From Aurantiochytrium sp. KH105 (lineage: Eukaryota > Sar > Bigyra > Thraustochytrida > Thraustochytriidae), in contig BGKB01000065.1 of the NCBI GenBank assembly GCA_003116975.1, positions 1 to 64,000 on the forward strand: a stretch of 64,000 nt of DNA, written 5' to 3'. Under the pieces are notes generated by a model. It ran no database searches and was not told where the DNA came from. It was given only the letters and a program-made list of their open reading frames with translations. Positions within the stretch are counted from its first letter, which is position 1, and each line of letters opens with the position of its first letter. Made by a program: the position numbers and the translations under genes. Positions 16,746 to 27,493 of the stretch are shown piece by piece.

Positions 16746-18944
16746 TTACACTGGCTTGCTGGCGACGTTGTGACGCTTCTTGTAGAGGTCGGTAGCCTCT
16801 GAGTCCGTGCCGTCCATTGCAATTCGCCGCTGCTTCTTGGGCGCAAAAAAGCTCCGCTTGGGCAAACGTGACTCGAGAATCTTTCGAACGATGTACGACA
16901 CGTTGAAGGGCTCCACGTCGGGCCCCAAGGCCTTGGGAAGAAAACTATCAAGCTTGCGGATGATGTTAGGCGTCTTGGCTGCGTCGAGGCCGTCGAGCGC
17001 AGACGTAGAGTTGGCGCCTCCACTTGCGCCCGCAAGGCTGCCCAGCGAGAGCAGACCACCACCCGAACCACCATCAGAGGCATGCGAAGACACTGAAAAC
17101 ATAGCACTTGTGCGTGCATGTGGACCGAGACTAAGCGGACGCGCGCGCTTGAGAAAGGCCGTGTCCGGAGGCCCTGATGGCAGATTGCCGAGGTAGGCGT
17201 ATCGATGCGTGACGCCGGCAAGACCACGTAGAAACGCTTGGCCTGGAAATGCAGCCGCAAAGCGGTCCTCGATCTTGGCGAGCAGCTCGAGGTTTCCGCC
17301 ACCGAGTGTGAAGCGCGCCGCAAACTCACGGTACCGCTCCCAAATCTGAAAGGCCTCTCGCGGCTCGAGCTTGTCGAGGACGCGCTCGAAGAGCGTCACA
17401 ACGTCGTTGTCCTTGTTGAGGTGCTCCAAGAATCGCAAATAGTCCAGCACAAAGGCGACGTTGCGCGGAAAGCGGCGAACGCCCATTTCAAAGATACGGC
17501 GTGCGATCTCGGGCTCCTTGTTGTTGTGGAACTCCAGCAAAGCCGCTGCGGTGAAGACAGCGCTATCGCAAGCGGCCGAGGCGCGCGCGCGCTTGAAGAC
17601 AGCGCGCGCGGGAGCAATCCCGCCACAGCGCCGCTCAAAGAGCTGGAACTGAATAAAGACCAGCGAGCTGGGCAACTTCTCCTCCAGGCGCTGATACACA
17701 GTGCGCGCCTCCGAGACGCGCCCGTGCGTCTCAAGGGTGTCTGCGAGCACAAGGTGAAGAAGGACCGAGTCCGGCATGGCGTGCAAAGCGCGCTCCAGCA
17801 CGGTTCGTGCCGAGATTGCGTCATTGGTTTCAAGCTCATACTGAGCAAACTCGTGCCAGAGCTCGGGGAAAAAGTACAGCGCTGCTAGCGCACGGTTGTA
17901 CACGTGACGCACCCGGTGCTTGAGGGCGGTATCGCTGACGCGCTCTGGGTTCGTTCGCTCGTACGAGATGAGCGCGCGCCATTTGGCGAGTCGCTTGCCC
18001 TCGCGCGGATCGCCGCGCGGGACCTCGGGGAGGCCGCCGAGCAAGGGGCTACTCGAGGACGTTGACGCTGACGTGGAGGTGCTCAGACCCATTGCGCTTG
18101 TAATTGCCTGAAGACGGTTTTTGCGCTCCAAATAGACTGTCTTGGCCTTCATGTGATCCTGCTGCACCTCGGTCGGGTTTTCGAGGTCGCGAAAGAGGGT
18201 TTCCATTTGATCGACGGGACGCGTGACGGCCCGTTGGTAGGCGCCGCGTACGGCCTTGTCCCGCACCTGCAAATCGAATTGCGAGTCGCACTTTTGTGTC
18301 TTGAGAAAGGCAATGTAATCAACCCAGATCGCCCCTGACTCGAAGGCGAAGCCAATATGCTTGAGCGCAGCTTCAAAGGCCTGTTCGATGCCCTTTCGCT
18401 CTTCCCTCTCCTTTGCCGCGTTGCGCGAGGCCTCAGAGTCGGGTCCGAGTCTGCGTTCTCGCAGGTAGGTGAGATAGAATTGCCACAGCTTGACGCTGCC
18501 GAGTGAGAGCAAGGTGCGCTTGAGGATCCACTCCACCTGGGCATAGTTTTGGGCCTTGAGCTCGCGGCGCGCGTACAAGAGCCAAAACTTTTCCGAAAGC
18601 GGAAACCGCTTTAGCAGCGTCTCGTACATGGATCTGGCATTCTCCACGCTCGCCTTTTCTGCGTCCTTGGCGAGCGCGACCCATGAGGCCATCTCGGTAT
18701 CTTTGCCCTTGAGCACGGCCTCGGCATCCGCGGCCTCTGTCTCTGCGTCGCCAGCGTCGAGGCCGGGGAGAGGGTCGCCGCCGTTCGCGCCGTCTCCGTC
18801 GCCCTCCTGGTCCTGCGCGGCCTCCGTTTTCACGGCGACGGCGCTGGTGGTGCCGGTTTTGCGCTTCTTGGTGGCCTCCAGCCCGTCCTCTACCTCGTTG
18901 TGCGCGCCGCCCTCATCGTCGTCCTCCGCCTTGCGTTTCGCCAT
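16746..18944 (-). CDS. CSTF3: Cleavage stimulation factor subunit 3 (CstF-77/Rna14), HAT repeats
   Basis: A 732-residue nuclear protein of the 3'-end cleavage and polyadenylation machinery. After a basic, acidic-patch N-terminus (MAKRKAEDDDEGG, KKRKTG) come about a dozen HAT half-repeats from residue 95 to 600. Examples are ARSMYETLLKRFPLSEKFWL and WRALISYERTNP; ARTVLERALHAMPDSVLLHL is another. The order and the Suf-type C-terminal part match CstF-77/Rna14; human CSTF3 is of similar length (717). The C-terminus ends in a basic segment (LPKRSFFAPKKQRR). In the CstF complex this subunit dimerises and bridges the RNA-binding and WD40 subunits. The chosen start is the first ATG giving a plausible N-terminus; the in-frame extension to 19160 has no ATG. 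It is one exon. Confidence 0.88.
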   Translation of the reverse strand: MAKRKAEDDDEGGAHNEVEDGLEATKKRKTGTTSAVAVKTEAAQDQEGDGDGANGGDPLPGLDAGDAETEAADAEAVLKGKDTEMASWVALAKDAEKASVENARSMYETLLKRFPLSEKFWLLYARRELKAQNYAQVEWILKRTLLSLGSVKLWQFYLTYLRERRLGPDSEASRNAAKEREERKGIEQAFEAALKHIGFAFESGAIWVDYIAFLKTQKCDSQFDLQVRDKAVRGAYQRAVTRPVDQMETLFRDLENPTEVQQDHMKAKTVYLERKNRLQAITSAMGLSTSTSASTSSSSPLLGGLPEVPRGDPREGKRLAKWRALISYERTNPERVSDTALKHRVRHVYNRALAALYFFPELWHEFAQYELETNDAISARTVLERALHAMPDSVLLHLVLADTLETHGRVSEARTVYQRLEEKLPSSLVFIQFQLFERRCGGIAPARAVFKRARASAACDSAVFTAAALLEFHNNKEPEIARRIFEMGVRRFPRNVAFVLDYLRFLEHLNKDNDVVTLFERVLDKLEPREAFQIWERYREFAARFTLGGGNLELLAKIEDRFAAAFPGQAFLRGLAGVTHRYAYLGNLPSGPPDTAFLKRARPLSLGPHARTSAMFSVSSHASDGGSGGGLLSLGSLAGASGGANSTSALDGLDAAKTPNIIRKLDSFLPKALGPDVEPFNVSYIVRKILESRLPKRSFFAPKKQRRIAMDGTDSEATDLYKKRHNVASKPV

Positions 18945-19575
18945 CGTGCGCCGCCGCCCCGAGCGCGCCGCCGCCGCCGCCGCCCGACGAACGTAGCCGC
19001 TGCCCTCGCGCGCGCGCCAACCGCTCGCGAGCCACTGGGCGGATGGTGTTCTGCTTCTTCGCCCTGCCTGCCTGCCTGCTAATCTAACTACTAGTAACTT
19101 GTCGATCGTTGTTGTTGAGGCCGCTCTTGTTACTCTTCCCCATTCGACGACTTGGCCCAACCAAGATCACATCGCCTCGGACCTCTTCCGTCTTTTCGCT
19201 TTCCTCTCCTCAGGGGACGCAGAGAGTTTCTGCGTTGCTTGCGACGTGGGTCCTCGCCGACAGTCCACGCATCAAGGCCGGAGGGATTTACGGAAATAGA
19301 CTTGATCATCAAGATTGATCGTTGGCAGCCCAAACGGCGACGATCGGCAACATCCGTAGACCACAAGTAGGGTTGCGCTGGAGTGAGAAGATGGAGCTCG
19401 CTCGCAGGTTCATCATTGTAGAAACTCCAACGCGATGTTGAAACAGGAAGGGTTTTGGGGCCTAAAAAGGGAACAACGTAGCACTCTTTCTTCTTCTTCT
19501 TCTTCTTGAACTTCTTCTTTATTTCTATACATGAAAAATCTAGGTCTTGGGAGACGAATGCACCCATGTTTCGTG
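18945..19575. other. Intergenic between HECT gene and CSTF3
   Basis: About 630 bases carrying the 3' end of the HECT gene and the promoter of CSTF3, both on the minus strand. A TTC trinucleotide tract lies at about 19488-19522. No other gene is seen. Confidence 0.5.
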
Positions 19576-20910
19576 TTAGCCAAAGCCATAGCCTTCCGTG
19601 CATTCGTGAATGGCATAAGTGAGCTTTTCACAGAGCGCGGCTTCCGTGTTGTATGCTGGAAGGTCGAGCTGATTGAAACAAGAATGCGATTGCGGAAGAG
19701 CGTCATCGCTCCCGTAAGCCTTGTGGATGGTGAAACGCTGGACGCCACGCATGCCAATGAGATTCTTAAAACCGTCCAAAGGCACTTTCGAGGTTCCTGT
19801 GACAAACATGAGAAAGCGAGCATGGTCCTCGGAAGGCAAGCCTTCGAGACACTTCCAAAACCAGCGAATCTGCTGGCTAGCTGCCGAGTAGCCAACGTAT
19901 TCGGTATTCGCCTTGAGGTCATCAAGATCAATCTCCGGAACGCCTGCAATGAGCAGCTCGAGCTCGTTTTCATCAAAGATGGAAATGAGTTCGGCCGGCA
20001 CGAGCTCATGGAAACCCTCGAGAAAGGCATCGAGCTGCGCGCGGATTCCGTTCGTCATGCGGTAGTGCGTCACGAGTCGAATGTAATCGCGCTTGTTCTC
20101 TTCAGTGACGGGAATTTCGGCGCCGCCAGGAAAGAGCTCCTTGGTGCGGACCGAGCCGAAGACATCAATGTCGGCAGAAAACGTAAGGTCAAGGCCGATC
20201 TCCTCGATATTCATTTGCGTGAGCTCCATGAGATTTCGGTAGTACTCGGGGTCCAGACTCTGCATGTCAGAGGGCGTGACCTTGAGGCCGAGAATGTGCT
20301 TGTAGAAGGAGCGCGTAAAGTGAGCGTCCAAGAGATGCCCGTCTGCAACGGCCTTGCCTACAATGCGACCGACAAATCGGAAATAGTCTAGGTGCCTGTC
20401 CACGGCGATGGACGAACGCGGGTCTGGCTGAAAGGCGCTACTGTCTGCGGACGGCTTGAAGAGACCATAGTCCGGCTTGAACATTTCGCGCGCAAGGATC
20501 TGGAACCACTCTCGCGTCGGGCCGCCCGCATCGATACCTTCCTCGCCATCGAACTTGACCGAGAGTCGTCCGCGGAGCTCTTGCGCCGTGTGAAGGCGCA
20601 AGTACATGAAGGAGTCCTCAAAAACATTTGAGCGGCGTACGACGAGATTGAGCGTGCGCACGTGGCGCCGCAGCTTGCGCACCTGGGTGGTAAAGTATTG
20701 GCGTTTGTTGTCGAAGTCGAGCACCGTTCGGCATTGCGGGTGTTTGAGCAGGCACGAGAACGAGTCCTCCAGGAGCGCAGGCGATTGGCTCACCAGGGAG
20801 TTGAGCACGTTTCCGTGTCCTTGCACGAACTTGAGCAGGATCGCCTCGCGTCTGTCCTTCGGCGCCACGTCCTCGGCCTCGCCGCGCTCCTCGTCGTGGG
20901 CCAGATCCAT
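19576..20910 (-). CDS. HUWE1: Free-standing HECT E3 ubiquitin ligase domain, HUWE1/UPL1 type
   Basis: A 444-residue protein that is essentially only the C-terminal catalytic module of HUWE1/UPL1/Tom1 ligases. After a 25-residue acidic leader it carries the family's pre-HECT helices (LLKFVQGHGNVLNSLVSQSP, then VLDFDNKRQYF) and the complete HECT domain. Landmarks are GEEGIDAGGPTREW, YFRFVGRIVGKA, HFTRSFYKHILG and TGTSKVPLDGF. The active-site segment is LPQSHSCFNQLDLP, with the catalytic Cys codon at 19678-19680, and the end is the canonical EGYGFG. It lacks everything normally N-terminal: ARM-like repeats, UBA, UIM and UBM. Those lie 23 kb away in the gene at 43889-55270. The start is the first ATG in the frame. 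By family knowledge it forms a ubiquitin thioester; alone it would lack substrate-recognition parts. Confidence 0.9.
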   Translation of the reverse strand: MDLAHDEERGEAEDVAPKDRREAILLKFVQGHGNVLNSLVSQSPALLEDSFSCLLKHPQCRTVLDFDNKRQYFTTQVRKLRRHVRTLNLVVRRSNVFEDSFMYLRLHTAQELRGRLSVKFDGEEGIDAGGPTREWFQILAREMFKPDYGLFKPSADSSAFQPDPRSSIAVDRHLDYFRFVGRIVGKAVADGHLLDAHFTRSFYKHILGLKVTPSDMQSLDPEYYRNLMELTQMNIEEIGLDLTFSADIDVFGSVRTKELFPGGAEIPVTEENKRDYIRLVTHYRMTNGIRAQLDAFLEGFHELVPAELISIFDENELELLIAGVPEIDLDDLKANTEYVGYSAASQQIRWFWKCLEGLPSEDHARFLMFVTGTSKVPLDGFKNLIGMRGVQRFTIHKAYGSDDALPQSHSCFNQLDLPAYNTEAALCEKLTYAIHECTEGYGFG

Positions 20911-23599
20911 CTTTTTCTTCTCCTTCGCCGTGTATCTTCCTTCCTCTGCGCAGAGAAGGTCAACCGAAGAGCGCCTGCGGCTCTCGCGCACGAGGGCTTG
21001 GGCCGCTACCGGCCCGCCTCCCTCCTTCCGCGCGCGGTCGTCCCGTCAAAGATAGCAACGCGCGCGCGCGCGAACTCGCTCTGGTTGGTCGTTTCTTTCT
21101 TCTGCGAAAACTCGCGACGGCAGATCTGCGCAACGCAAAACCGATTCACTGTGCGTTGATGAGCTGCGTTGAGATCGCATTGCGAATGACGCGGAGAACT
21201 GAGCCGCAGGCGAGCAGAGACCGGAAAGTTCTGGCCCATGTCAGTCTCGAAAGTGTGGCTGTATGATCCCGGCCTCATGAATGGTAGGAAAGAGCGATGA
21301 ATCTTTTCATGTGCTGTGGCAAAGTTTCATTTCGCCGCCAATATTCAACGTTTAGCAACGCAGATTTATCTTTCTGGTCACGAGCATCGCCTTATGGACG
21401 AAAATCAGACGACTACCATTTTCCCTCATGCGGTAATTCGCAAGAGCAAATTGTAATTTTAAAAATTGCTACTTTTCGAAAGTTTCTGGCTGCTGCTCTT
21501 CAAAATGTTATCAGCTTTTCCAAGATACAATTGTGAAATTTTCTTGAAAAGAGACGTATGTACTGACCGGAGGACCTAATCTAGAGCTCGGATGGAAAGA
21601 GAGAGAACCTTTGCCTTGCAACGTTTCCGTTCTGGGTAGGTCTAGTATCATCTCGATTTTTTGTCCCCCCTGAAATTCACCGTCAGAGTCCGACCACTGC
21701 GCCGCAACCGCAACCAACAACAAGAAAAGATCGTGCGCGCGCGCGCTCCTCGCATCACCTTGTTGCATGCATGGTGGGCGGCAACCGGCGGCGCGGACAA
21801 CACGCATTCCGCGCTCTGTGCCTACGTCGCTCTTCCCATTCATTGCCTGTCGGCTGCAGCTGCTCCTCACGCAACGCTCCACTGTGTGAGGAACAAGCGA
21901 ACTTATACATCCACAGACAGTCACAGTAGCGCAGAAGTCTGCTCAAATCTCAAAAGCGCTAGCTCCCCACATCCACACTGCCACAGCTGGCACTTCGCTC
22001 ACATGCATCCACCTAACCCTTATACTATCCACACACTAGCTGTCACAGATAAAGCACCCGCAGCTCAGGGTACAAAGAGCACAGCAGCGATCGGTGACCC
22101 TCGCGGGCCCTCACACCTTTAGCGCACGACAGTTTGAGCTCCGCAGGATCGAGCGCGCATTCATAAATAGCCCAAGCTATATCTCAAGGATCTTCCGAGT
22201 CGTCTACTCGCCTTTTTGTATGAGAAGGCATCGGCCATCCCTGCGAGGATTGGCACGCGGTATTCAGATTTCGATGCCGATTGAGACGACTTGCGAGAGA
22301 AAGTGGTTGGTTGGGCGAAGCACTTGTCAATATTTGTTGTACCATGGTCAGCATCTTCGAAGGTGGCTCGGAATCAAGTCAGGCATTGTGTCACTTCTTT
22401 GGTCATGTTTGGTTTTGACTTTCGCGGCGCATTGGCAGTCTGGCAAGCAAGCGTGGTCGCTGCATCACAACGAGAGCGAAGCTACTGAAGACTTGCTGTC
22501 AGCGCTTTAGCGGCATTCAAAGGCAGGTCATATCCGAAACATCTACACTGCAGCTTTTTGCTACGCGAAATTCAGGTTGCTTTTTTGGCCGACTTCCTGC
22601 GCTTGAGACGCTTTTCCCTGGCAGATAGATGGTACTCTGGACACATGCTATCTATCGCTTCACAACCATGTGCTCTGCAAAATACTCGCTCTCGAGTATG
22701 TCTTCCGCGAGCACGATCGTTGCGAGCTCTTGATGGTCGAACGTTCTTCTTCGAGTTCACATCACTGCAAAGTCACAACAAATAAAACGGAGACCCTGTC
22801 AGCGAGCGAGCGACTTGTCCGAGACCGTTGGCCAAGGTGCCAGGCCTAACGCTCACATGAATTAACCCACCCTTCCCCCCCCCACACATCACCCCACCTG
22901 CGTCTGTCTCCCCAGATGATGGGACCAGCTGCGGCTTGTCGCGATCGCGTTGCGTGCATGGAGTCCGAGCCCGCGTCTGGACTCGTGTCAACCAACGGTC
23001 ATTTCGACTAACAGTCGTCGCCACCGTGGCGTTTCTTTTTCCGCGCCTCTTGTACGAATGCACGCACCAACAGGAAGCGGCAAGAGCTCGGATTTCCGCG
23101 CTACGTGCCCGCGCAGGGTTTGCTCTGAGCACAGTGATCTTCGCGCACGATGCACATGCGAACAGCGTCTGTCTGTAAGTGAGTTCACTCACCTCGCACG
23201 CCCCATCCATGAATCCGTCGCGGTCCGCTCGTCGAACTTTCCGCTCCACGCATCCAAGCCGCCCCGGTACCCGCTCTCCTTCGCTTCTGCCAGCCACCGC
23301 AAGCAGCAACTGCACGCGACTCGCAAGCCAGGCCTCCACGCACGCTCGCACGCATTGATGCCCCCGTGCATCGCTGGGACGTCGTCCCCTTCCCTTCATC
23401 AAGCAAGGCCCAGCCTCTTTGCTTTCTCTCATTTCCGTTCGCCGGCCTACGGTCTAAGACTCGGCCACTCCGCACCTCCGCCCCCAAACCCGGCAGCGGC
23501 TCTCGCGCAACCTCGCTCTTCCCTCCCGCCTCCCTCCGCCGCGTCGCGGGCGCCGTCGCCGCTCCCGCGCGCCGTGTGCTCCTCCTCGAAGGCGCTCTT

Positions 23600-23641
23600 G
23601 CCCTCGACGGCGCCCTCGACGGCGCCCTCGACGGCGTCCTC
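23600..23641. repeat. 12-bp tandem repeat (CCCTCGACGGCG)
   Basis: About three and a half near-perfect copies of CCCTCGACGGCG in the GC-rich leader region of DENND6. Confidence 0.75.
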
Positions 23642-23883
23642 CTCGAGCCGCCGCAGCTTCGAGGCCCCGCCCGCGGCGCCGCGCAGAAGCGCCTCTCCGG
23701 CCGCGGCCGCCTCCCTCCCGCCCTCCCTCCCTCCCTCGCGCCCTCCCTCCCGCCCGCCGCGACGGCGACGCCGACGCGGTCGCCGGCGGGGTCGCTGTCG
23801 CCGGCCGTGGGCGCGTACCCGGCGGGGGAGCGGCACGTCTTGCGCCTCAAGGACCTGCAGAAGCCCAACGCGGCGGAGGACGC

Positions 23884-23914
<31 letters not shown>

Positions 23915-23928
23915 CGAGGCGCGAGGGC

Positions 23929-23985
23929 CGCGCGGCGCGAAGGCGCGCGGCGCGAAGGCGCGCGGCGCGAAGGCGGGCGGCGAGA
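23929..23985. repeat. 15-bp tandem repeat (CGCGCGGCGCGAAGG)
   Basis: Three perfect 15-bp copies at 23929, 23944 and 23959 plus a degenerate fourth, about 140 bases upstream of the DENND6 ATG. The period is a multiple of three but there is no supporting coding context. Confidence 0.8.
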
Positions 23986-24123
23986 GCGGTTGAAGGCGGC
24001 GGCGGCGACGGCGGCGGCGCCAAGGGCGAGGACTTTCTCGCCCGCTTCGCTTCGCGCGCGCGGGCGAGGAGCGGCGCGGGGCGCTTCGCGCGGAGGGAGG
24101 GCGGCGGCGGGCAGCGCGCGGGG

Positions 24124-26907
24124 ATGGCCAAGATGGACGCGGAGACGGCGACTTTGCGTGGTAAAATGGCGCGCCAGAGGGTGAGCGAAAGGTGGCTTGA
24201 CGCCATCGTGGTCGTCGCCTTTCACGTCGAGCACGGCCAGGTGATCGAGGACGTTTACGCCGTCGAGGACAGCAAGCTCTCAGAGCGCGCCAAGCGAAAA
24301 ATATGCTCGCTGTCCTTGCCGGACTCCAACAGCGGCCAGAACGGCGACGTGCAGTACTTCTTCAGGTACCGCGAGAGCGACCAGCCCCTGCGCGCCAAGA
24401 ACTCCCTGGAGGAGGACTTTGTGTACTGCTCGGCTTTTTTCCGCCAAATCAAGGACAAGACCCTCAAACGCGGCTACTTTCAAAAGTCTGTCGTCCTGGT
24501 GTCCAGGAATCCGTTCACAAGTTTTCTCGAGGACTGTACCTTTGTGGTGGGCCCGCTCTTTTTTGAGTTTGGCAAGGTTGTGCTCGAGGCCATTCTGCGC
24601 GATGTGCTCTCGTGGCCACGTCCCGAGCCAGGACGCACGTTCAAGCTTCCCATTGCAGGAAGCTCCATCACAACCGTGGTGCCCAGACAATTTCCAAATG
24701 TTCGTTCTCTGCCTGCACGAACGGTCTCGTCCTCATCAGCGGTCCCGCCTTCTATTGAGGTCCCATTGGAGACGAACGGAACTCGGTCGTCGCTGCGCAT
24801 GACGTCTGCTGCCACAGAAGCCCGATGTGCATCGCCTGCTTCGGCCCCAGGCCGGGTCACGAGTGGGCCAAGTGCAGGAGACGACATTCCATCTGGCTCT
24901 GCTCTTGGTCGAGGCCGGGCTCACGACCCGGCTATGCTCGGTCCTGGCTATTGGGACGCCGCCAGGTCGCACGGATTCGCAACAGGCGCCGATGCTGGTG
25001 CGGGCACTGGCGCAAGCGCAAACGCAAACGCAAACGCAAACGCAAGCGTAGGCGCTCGAGGCAATGGCAGCGCGCCACCACCCTTTCCGTACAATGGTGC
25101 TTCAACGTCCACCGCAGGGGTAGCCACGGCAGGGCCCAGCGGCGCTGGCGTCAATTACAGCGTCGCACGTATTTTTCGGCACCCGCCTGAGACGAACCCG
25201 GGCCTTTTTCAGGACATTCCGCTCTTTTCCACCTTTGGTGGCCTTTCGGTAGCCCTGTGGCATATCTGGGAGCTCGCGCTGGCCGGCGAGCCCATTCTCG
25301 TCCTTGCACCAACCCCCGACAGGTGTTCGCAGGCTGTGTTGGCCATTGCGAGCCTGATTGCGCCCATTGCATACAACGGGGACTACCGGCCATATTTTAC
25401 AATTTATGACTCTGACTTCATGCAAATCAGCCGCAAGCACGACGAGACTCGAGGACAAGACATGCCGCCCACCGTTCTCGGTGTGACAAATCCATACTTT
25501 TTAAAGACGCTCGAATACTGGCCAAACGTCATCTCCATGGGCGGGAGCGGGCACTCGGCTCCAGAGCTGTCACGGTCTGCAACGCCTCCGCCCAAATCGA
25601 GTCCAAAAGGGGAACCTAGCAAACAGACCGAGGACATTGATCTGGAAAGCGGTGTAAAATCTCGCGCTACGCTCGGCAGCGAGCAAGTCAGGAGCGACCC
25701 GTCTTGCTTGGACCTCGATGCGCGCTACCAGCAAATCATCGAGTCCTCGCAAAAGCTGCATCGCCAGCACAGCTCGTGCATGTCGCAGGCTAGCCACCAG
25801 CAGCAGCAGAGCCTAAGCGTCGAAGGCGCCGACCTCAGGACGGCCCGGTATCATCCTACTGTGGCCAAACGGGGCGCCTCGCTACGTGCTCTGCTCACGG
25901 ACCAAAAGTACGAGAGGTCAATTATCCTCACGCGTGACGATCCTGGAGTGCCTCCGGACAAGACGATTCTTGAGCAGTTGTTGACAGAGCATGATGCGGA
26001 AAACGCAGATTTAGTGGTTTTGCAAGGCGACAAATATGATGTCGAGCCGCCTGCGCTCTCGGTGAACAACGCGCTGCTCAGACAACACTTTACGCACCTA
26101 ACACGCTGCTTTTTGCGTCCCTTGGAGACTTACTTCAATTTGGAGTCCGTGGGGACACGCGCCGCGCGGGAACGTGGCATCAGCTTGTCGGCGTACAACG
26201 AGCCGTCATTGCTTATCGAGAAATTCAATGAGGAGTCCTTTCTTCTCGAGCTGGAGGCGCAGCTGCCTGAAAAGGAACTGCGCCGTACCAATTGGCGCGC
26301 GCTTTATCGCAAATTCATCAATGGGCCGAACTTTTTGCCGTGGTACAATCAGCAGCGCGCAAAGCTCGAGTTCCAGCTCGAGCACATTTACCGTCACTTG
26401 CGCCTGAACACGGATCCTGACGTGCTCTTGCAAACAGCTGGAGCTGCCGAGGAGGTGCGTGAGCGCCTCTTGCGGCGCCAACTTCGACAAAATGCTGAGC
26501 GCAAACATGAAGCATCCGGGTCCCTATCCAACTCCGAAATAGCTGGAGGACACGGGCACGGATCTCGCGACGAGTTTGGAAACGAAATCGAGGACGTTGA
26601 CGTTGACGATGATGACGACGACGATGACGCCGACGACGAGAGGGCGGGGTGGGTCTCTGACGAAGACAGCAGTCTTGTCTTGATGGAGCGAGGTGCTGCG
26701 TCCGCGCCGATTTCATCGCCGACTGCTTCGCGAGCTGGCCGGCTTGGCAAGCACACGGACAACAGCCGCAGCTTTCGGCTGTATCGTCGCGTAAAACGTG
26801 CTTTGGACCGTGAACTCGCCAAGCCTGGTGCTGAGCGTGATGAGGAACTATGCAGCAAGATCCAAGAACATCTCGAGATAGTCCGGTCTCTCATCGCAGG
26901 CGCCTAG
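24124..26907 (+). CDS. DENND6: DENN-domain protein 6 (DENND6/FAM116 type Rab GEF)
   Basis: A 927-residue protein. The u-DENN part (about residues 24-170) has WLDAIVVVAFHVEHGQVIED, ICSLSLPDSNSG, FFRQIKDKTLKRGYFQKSVV and a PxPGxTFKLPI segment, all diagnostic of DENND6/FAM116. A disordered insert follows (about 185-340), including (GCAAAC)n-encoded Ala-Asn repeats. The core DENN part resumes with LFSTFGGLSVALWHIWELAL, GEPILVLAPTPDRCSQAV and GDYRPYFTIYDSDF. A second Ser/Gln-rich insert lies at about 460-560, and the d-DENN part runs to about 780, ending LEHIYRHLRL. The tail has an Asp-rich run. DENND6 acts as a GEF for Rab14 in endocytic recycling in animals. It is longer than the human protein (about 600) because of the inserts. 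It is one exon; a second ATG lies three codons in. Confidence 0.85.
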   Translation: MAKMDAETATLRGKMARQRVSERWLDAIVVVAFHVEHGQVIEDVYAVEDSKLSERAKRKICSLSLPDSNSGQNGDVQYFFRYRESDQPLRAKNSLEEDFVYCSAFFRQIKDKTLKRGYFQKSVVLVSRNPFTSFLEDCTFVVGPLFFEFGKVVLEAILRDVLSWPRPEPGRTFKLPIAGSSITTVVPRQFPNVRSLPARTVSSSSAVPPSIEVPLETNGTRSSLRMTSAATEARCASPASAPGRVTSGPSAGDDIPSGSALGRGRAHDPAMLGPGYWDAARSHGFATGADAGAGTGASANANANANASVGARGNGSAPPPFPYNGASTSTAGVATAGPSGAGVNYSVARIFRHPPETNPGLFQDIPLFSTFGGLSVALWHIWELALAGEPILVLAPTPDRCSQAVLAIASLIAPIAYNGDYRPYFTIYDSDFMQISRKHDETRGQDMPPTVLGVTNPYFLKTLEYWPNVISMGGSGHSAPELSRSATPPPKSSPKGEPSKQTEDIDLESGVKSRATLGSEQVRSDPSCLDLDARYQQIIESSQKLHRQHSSCMSQASHQQQQSLSVEGADLRTARYHPTVAKRGASLRALLTDQKYERSIILTRDDPGVPPDKTILEQLLTEHDAENADLVVLQGDKYDVEPPALSVNNALLRQHFTHLTRCFLRPLETYFNLESVGTRAARERGISLSAYNEPSLLIEKFNEESFLLELEAQLPEKELRRTNWRALYRKFINGPNFLPWYNQQRAKLEFQLEHIYRHLRLNTDPDVLLQTAGAAEEVRERLLRRQLRQNAERKHEASGSLSNSEIAGGHGHGSRDEFGNEIEDVDVDDDDDDDDADDERAGWVSDEDSSLVLMERGAASAPISSPTASRAGRLGKHTDNSRSFRLYRRVKRALDRELAKPGAERDEELCSKIQEHLEIVRSLIAGA
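25017..25052. repeat. GCAAAC hexamer repeat inside DENND6
   Basis: Five GCAAAC/GCAAGC-type units encoding alternating Ala-Asn in the first disordered insert of the DENND6 protein. Confidence 0.8.
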
Positions 26908-27493
26908 TTCTTCCCCACACTCGTCGAAGACGAAATGTCCGGAAAGAACCCAAAGGAACAAGCAAGAATCATGACGCAATGCGAGACCCAACTGAGTCTT
27001 CTCCCTCTCCCCATCGATCACTTGCCCGTTCAAGCGTCGTCGGAATCTGAAGCTTTCTCTTGCACAGAAAGACAAACCGCGCACGCCAAGAGACAGCGAG
27101 CGAAATGTGTGTACGTATTTGAAAACGAAAGCAATGACGACCAAGCGGACTGTCGAGGTTATTTTTATTCAAACCAATGAAAAGCAAAACAATAAAAACG
27201 AAAACTGGAATGCTCATTCTTTTGGTCTGTCTGATTGACACTGGGTTCGTTCTAGGTCTACTTTTCGTCCACCTCTAAGGATCAGACGGTTCTGTTTGAA
27301 ACATTACACATAGGGACGAATGATTTCACTTTGTCGACGAGCTGTCCATCCAGACTCTTATACGACGTCGAATTCGTGGTCCATCTTGATGTGGCTCGAC
27401 TCTTCCGTCTGCCTGCCTCCGCGTTTTTCTTCTCGTGCGCGATTTACTCGCTCGCAGGTGGCATATGCACAGCCTAGAATAAGACTCGCCGTG
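26908..27493. other. Intergenic
   Basis: About 590 bases between the DENND6 3' end (+) and the 3' end of the broken nuclease-kinase gene (-). It is AT-richer than its surroundings around 27160-27350. A short open frame at 26935 has no recognisable content. Confidence 0.5.

Larger units (their letters stand above)
20911..24123. other. 3.2-kb divergent intergenic region
   Basis: Between the HECT gene (-) and DENND6 (+). The segment 21290-21540 is relatively AT-rich; 22860-23200 has C-rich runs; 23500-24120 is very GC-rich with short tandem repeats. Open frames on both strands here (up to about 350 codons) consist of Ala/Arg/Pro/Ser low-complexity sequence and resemble no family. A decayed element or a noncoding transcript cannot be excluded. 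This region also contains one edge of the segment separating the two halves of the HUWE1-type ligase. Confidence 0.45.

Noticed and set aside
22773-24234. Overlapping minus-strand frames of 219 and 349 codons and plus-strand frames of 272 and 347 codons upstream of DENND6
   Set aside because: GC-rich sequence lacks stops on all frames; translations are Ala/Arg/Pro low complexity and resemble no family.
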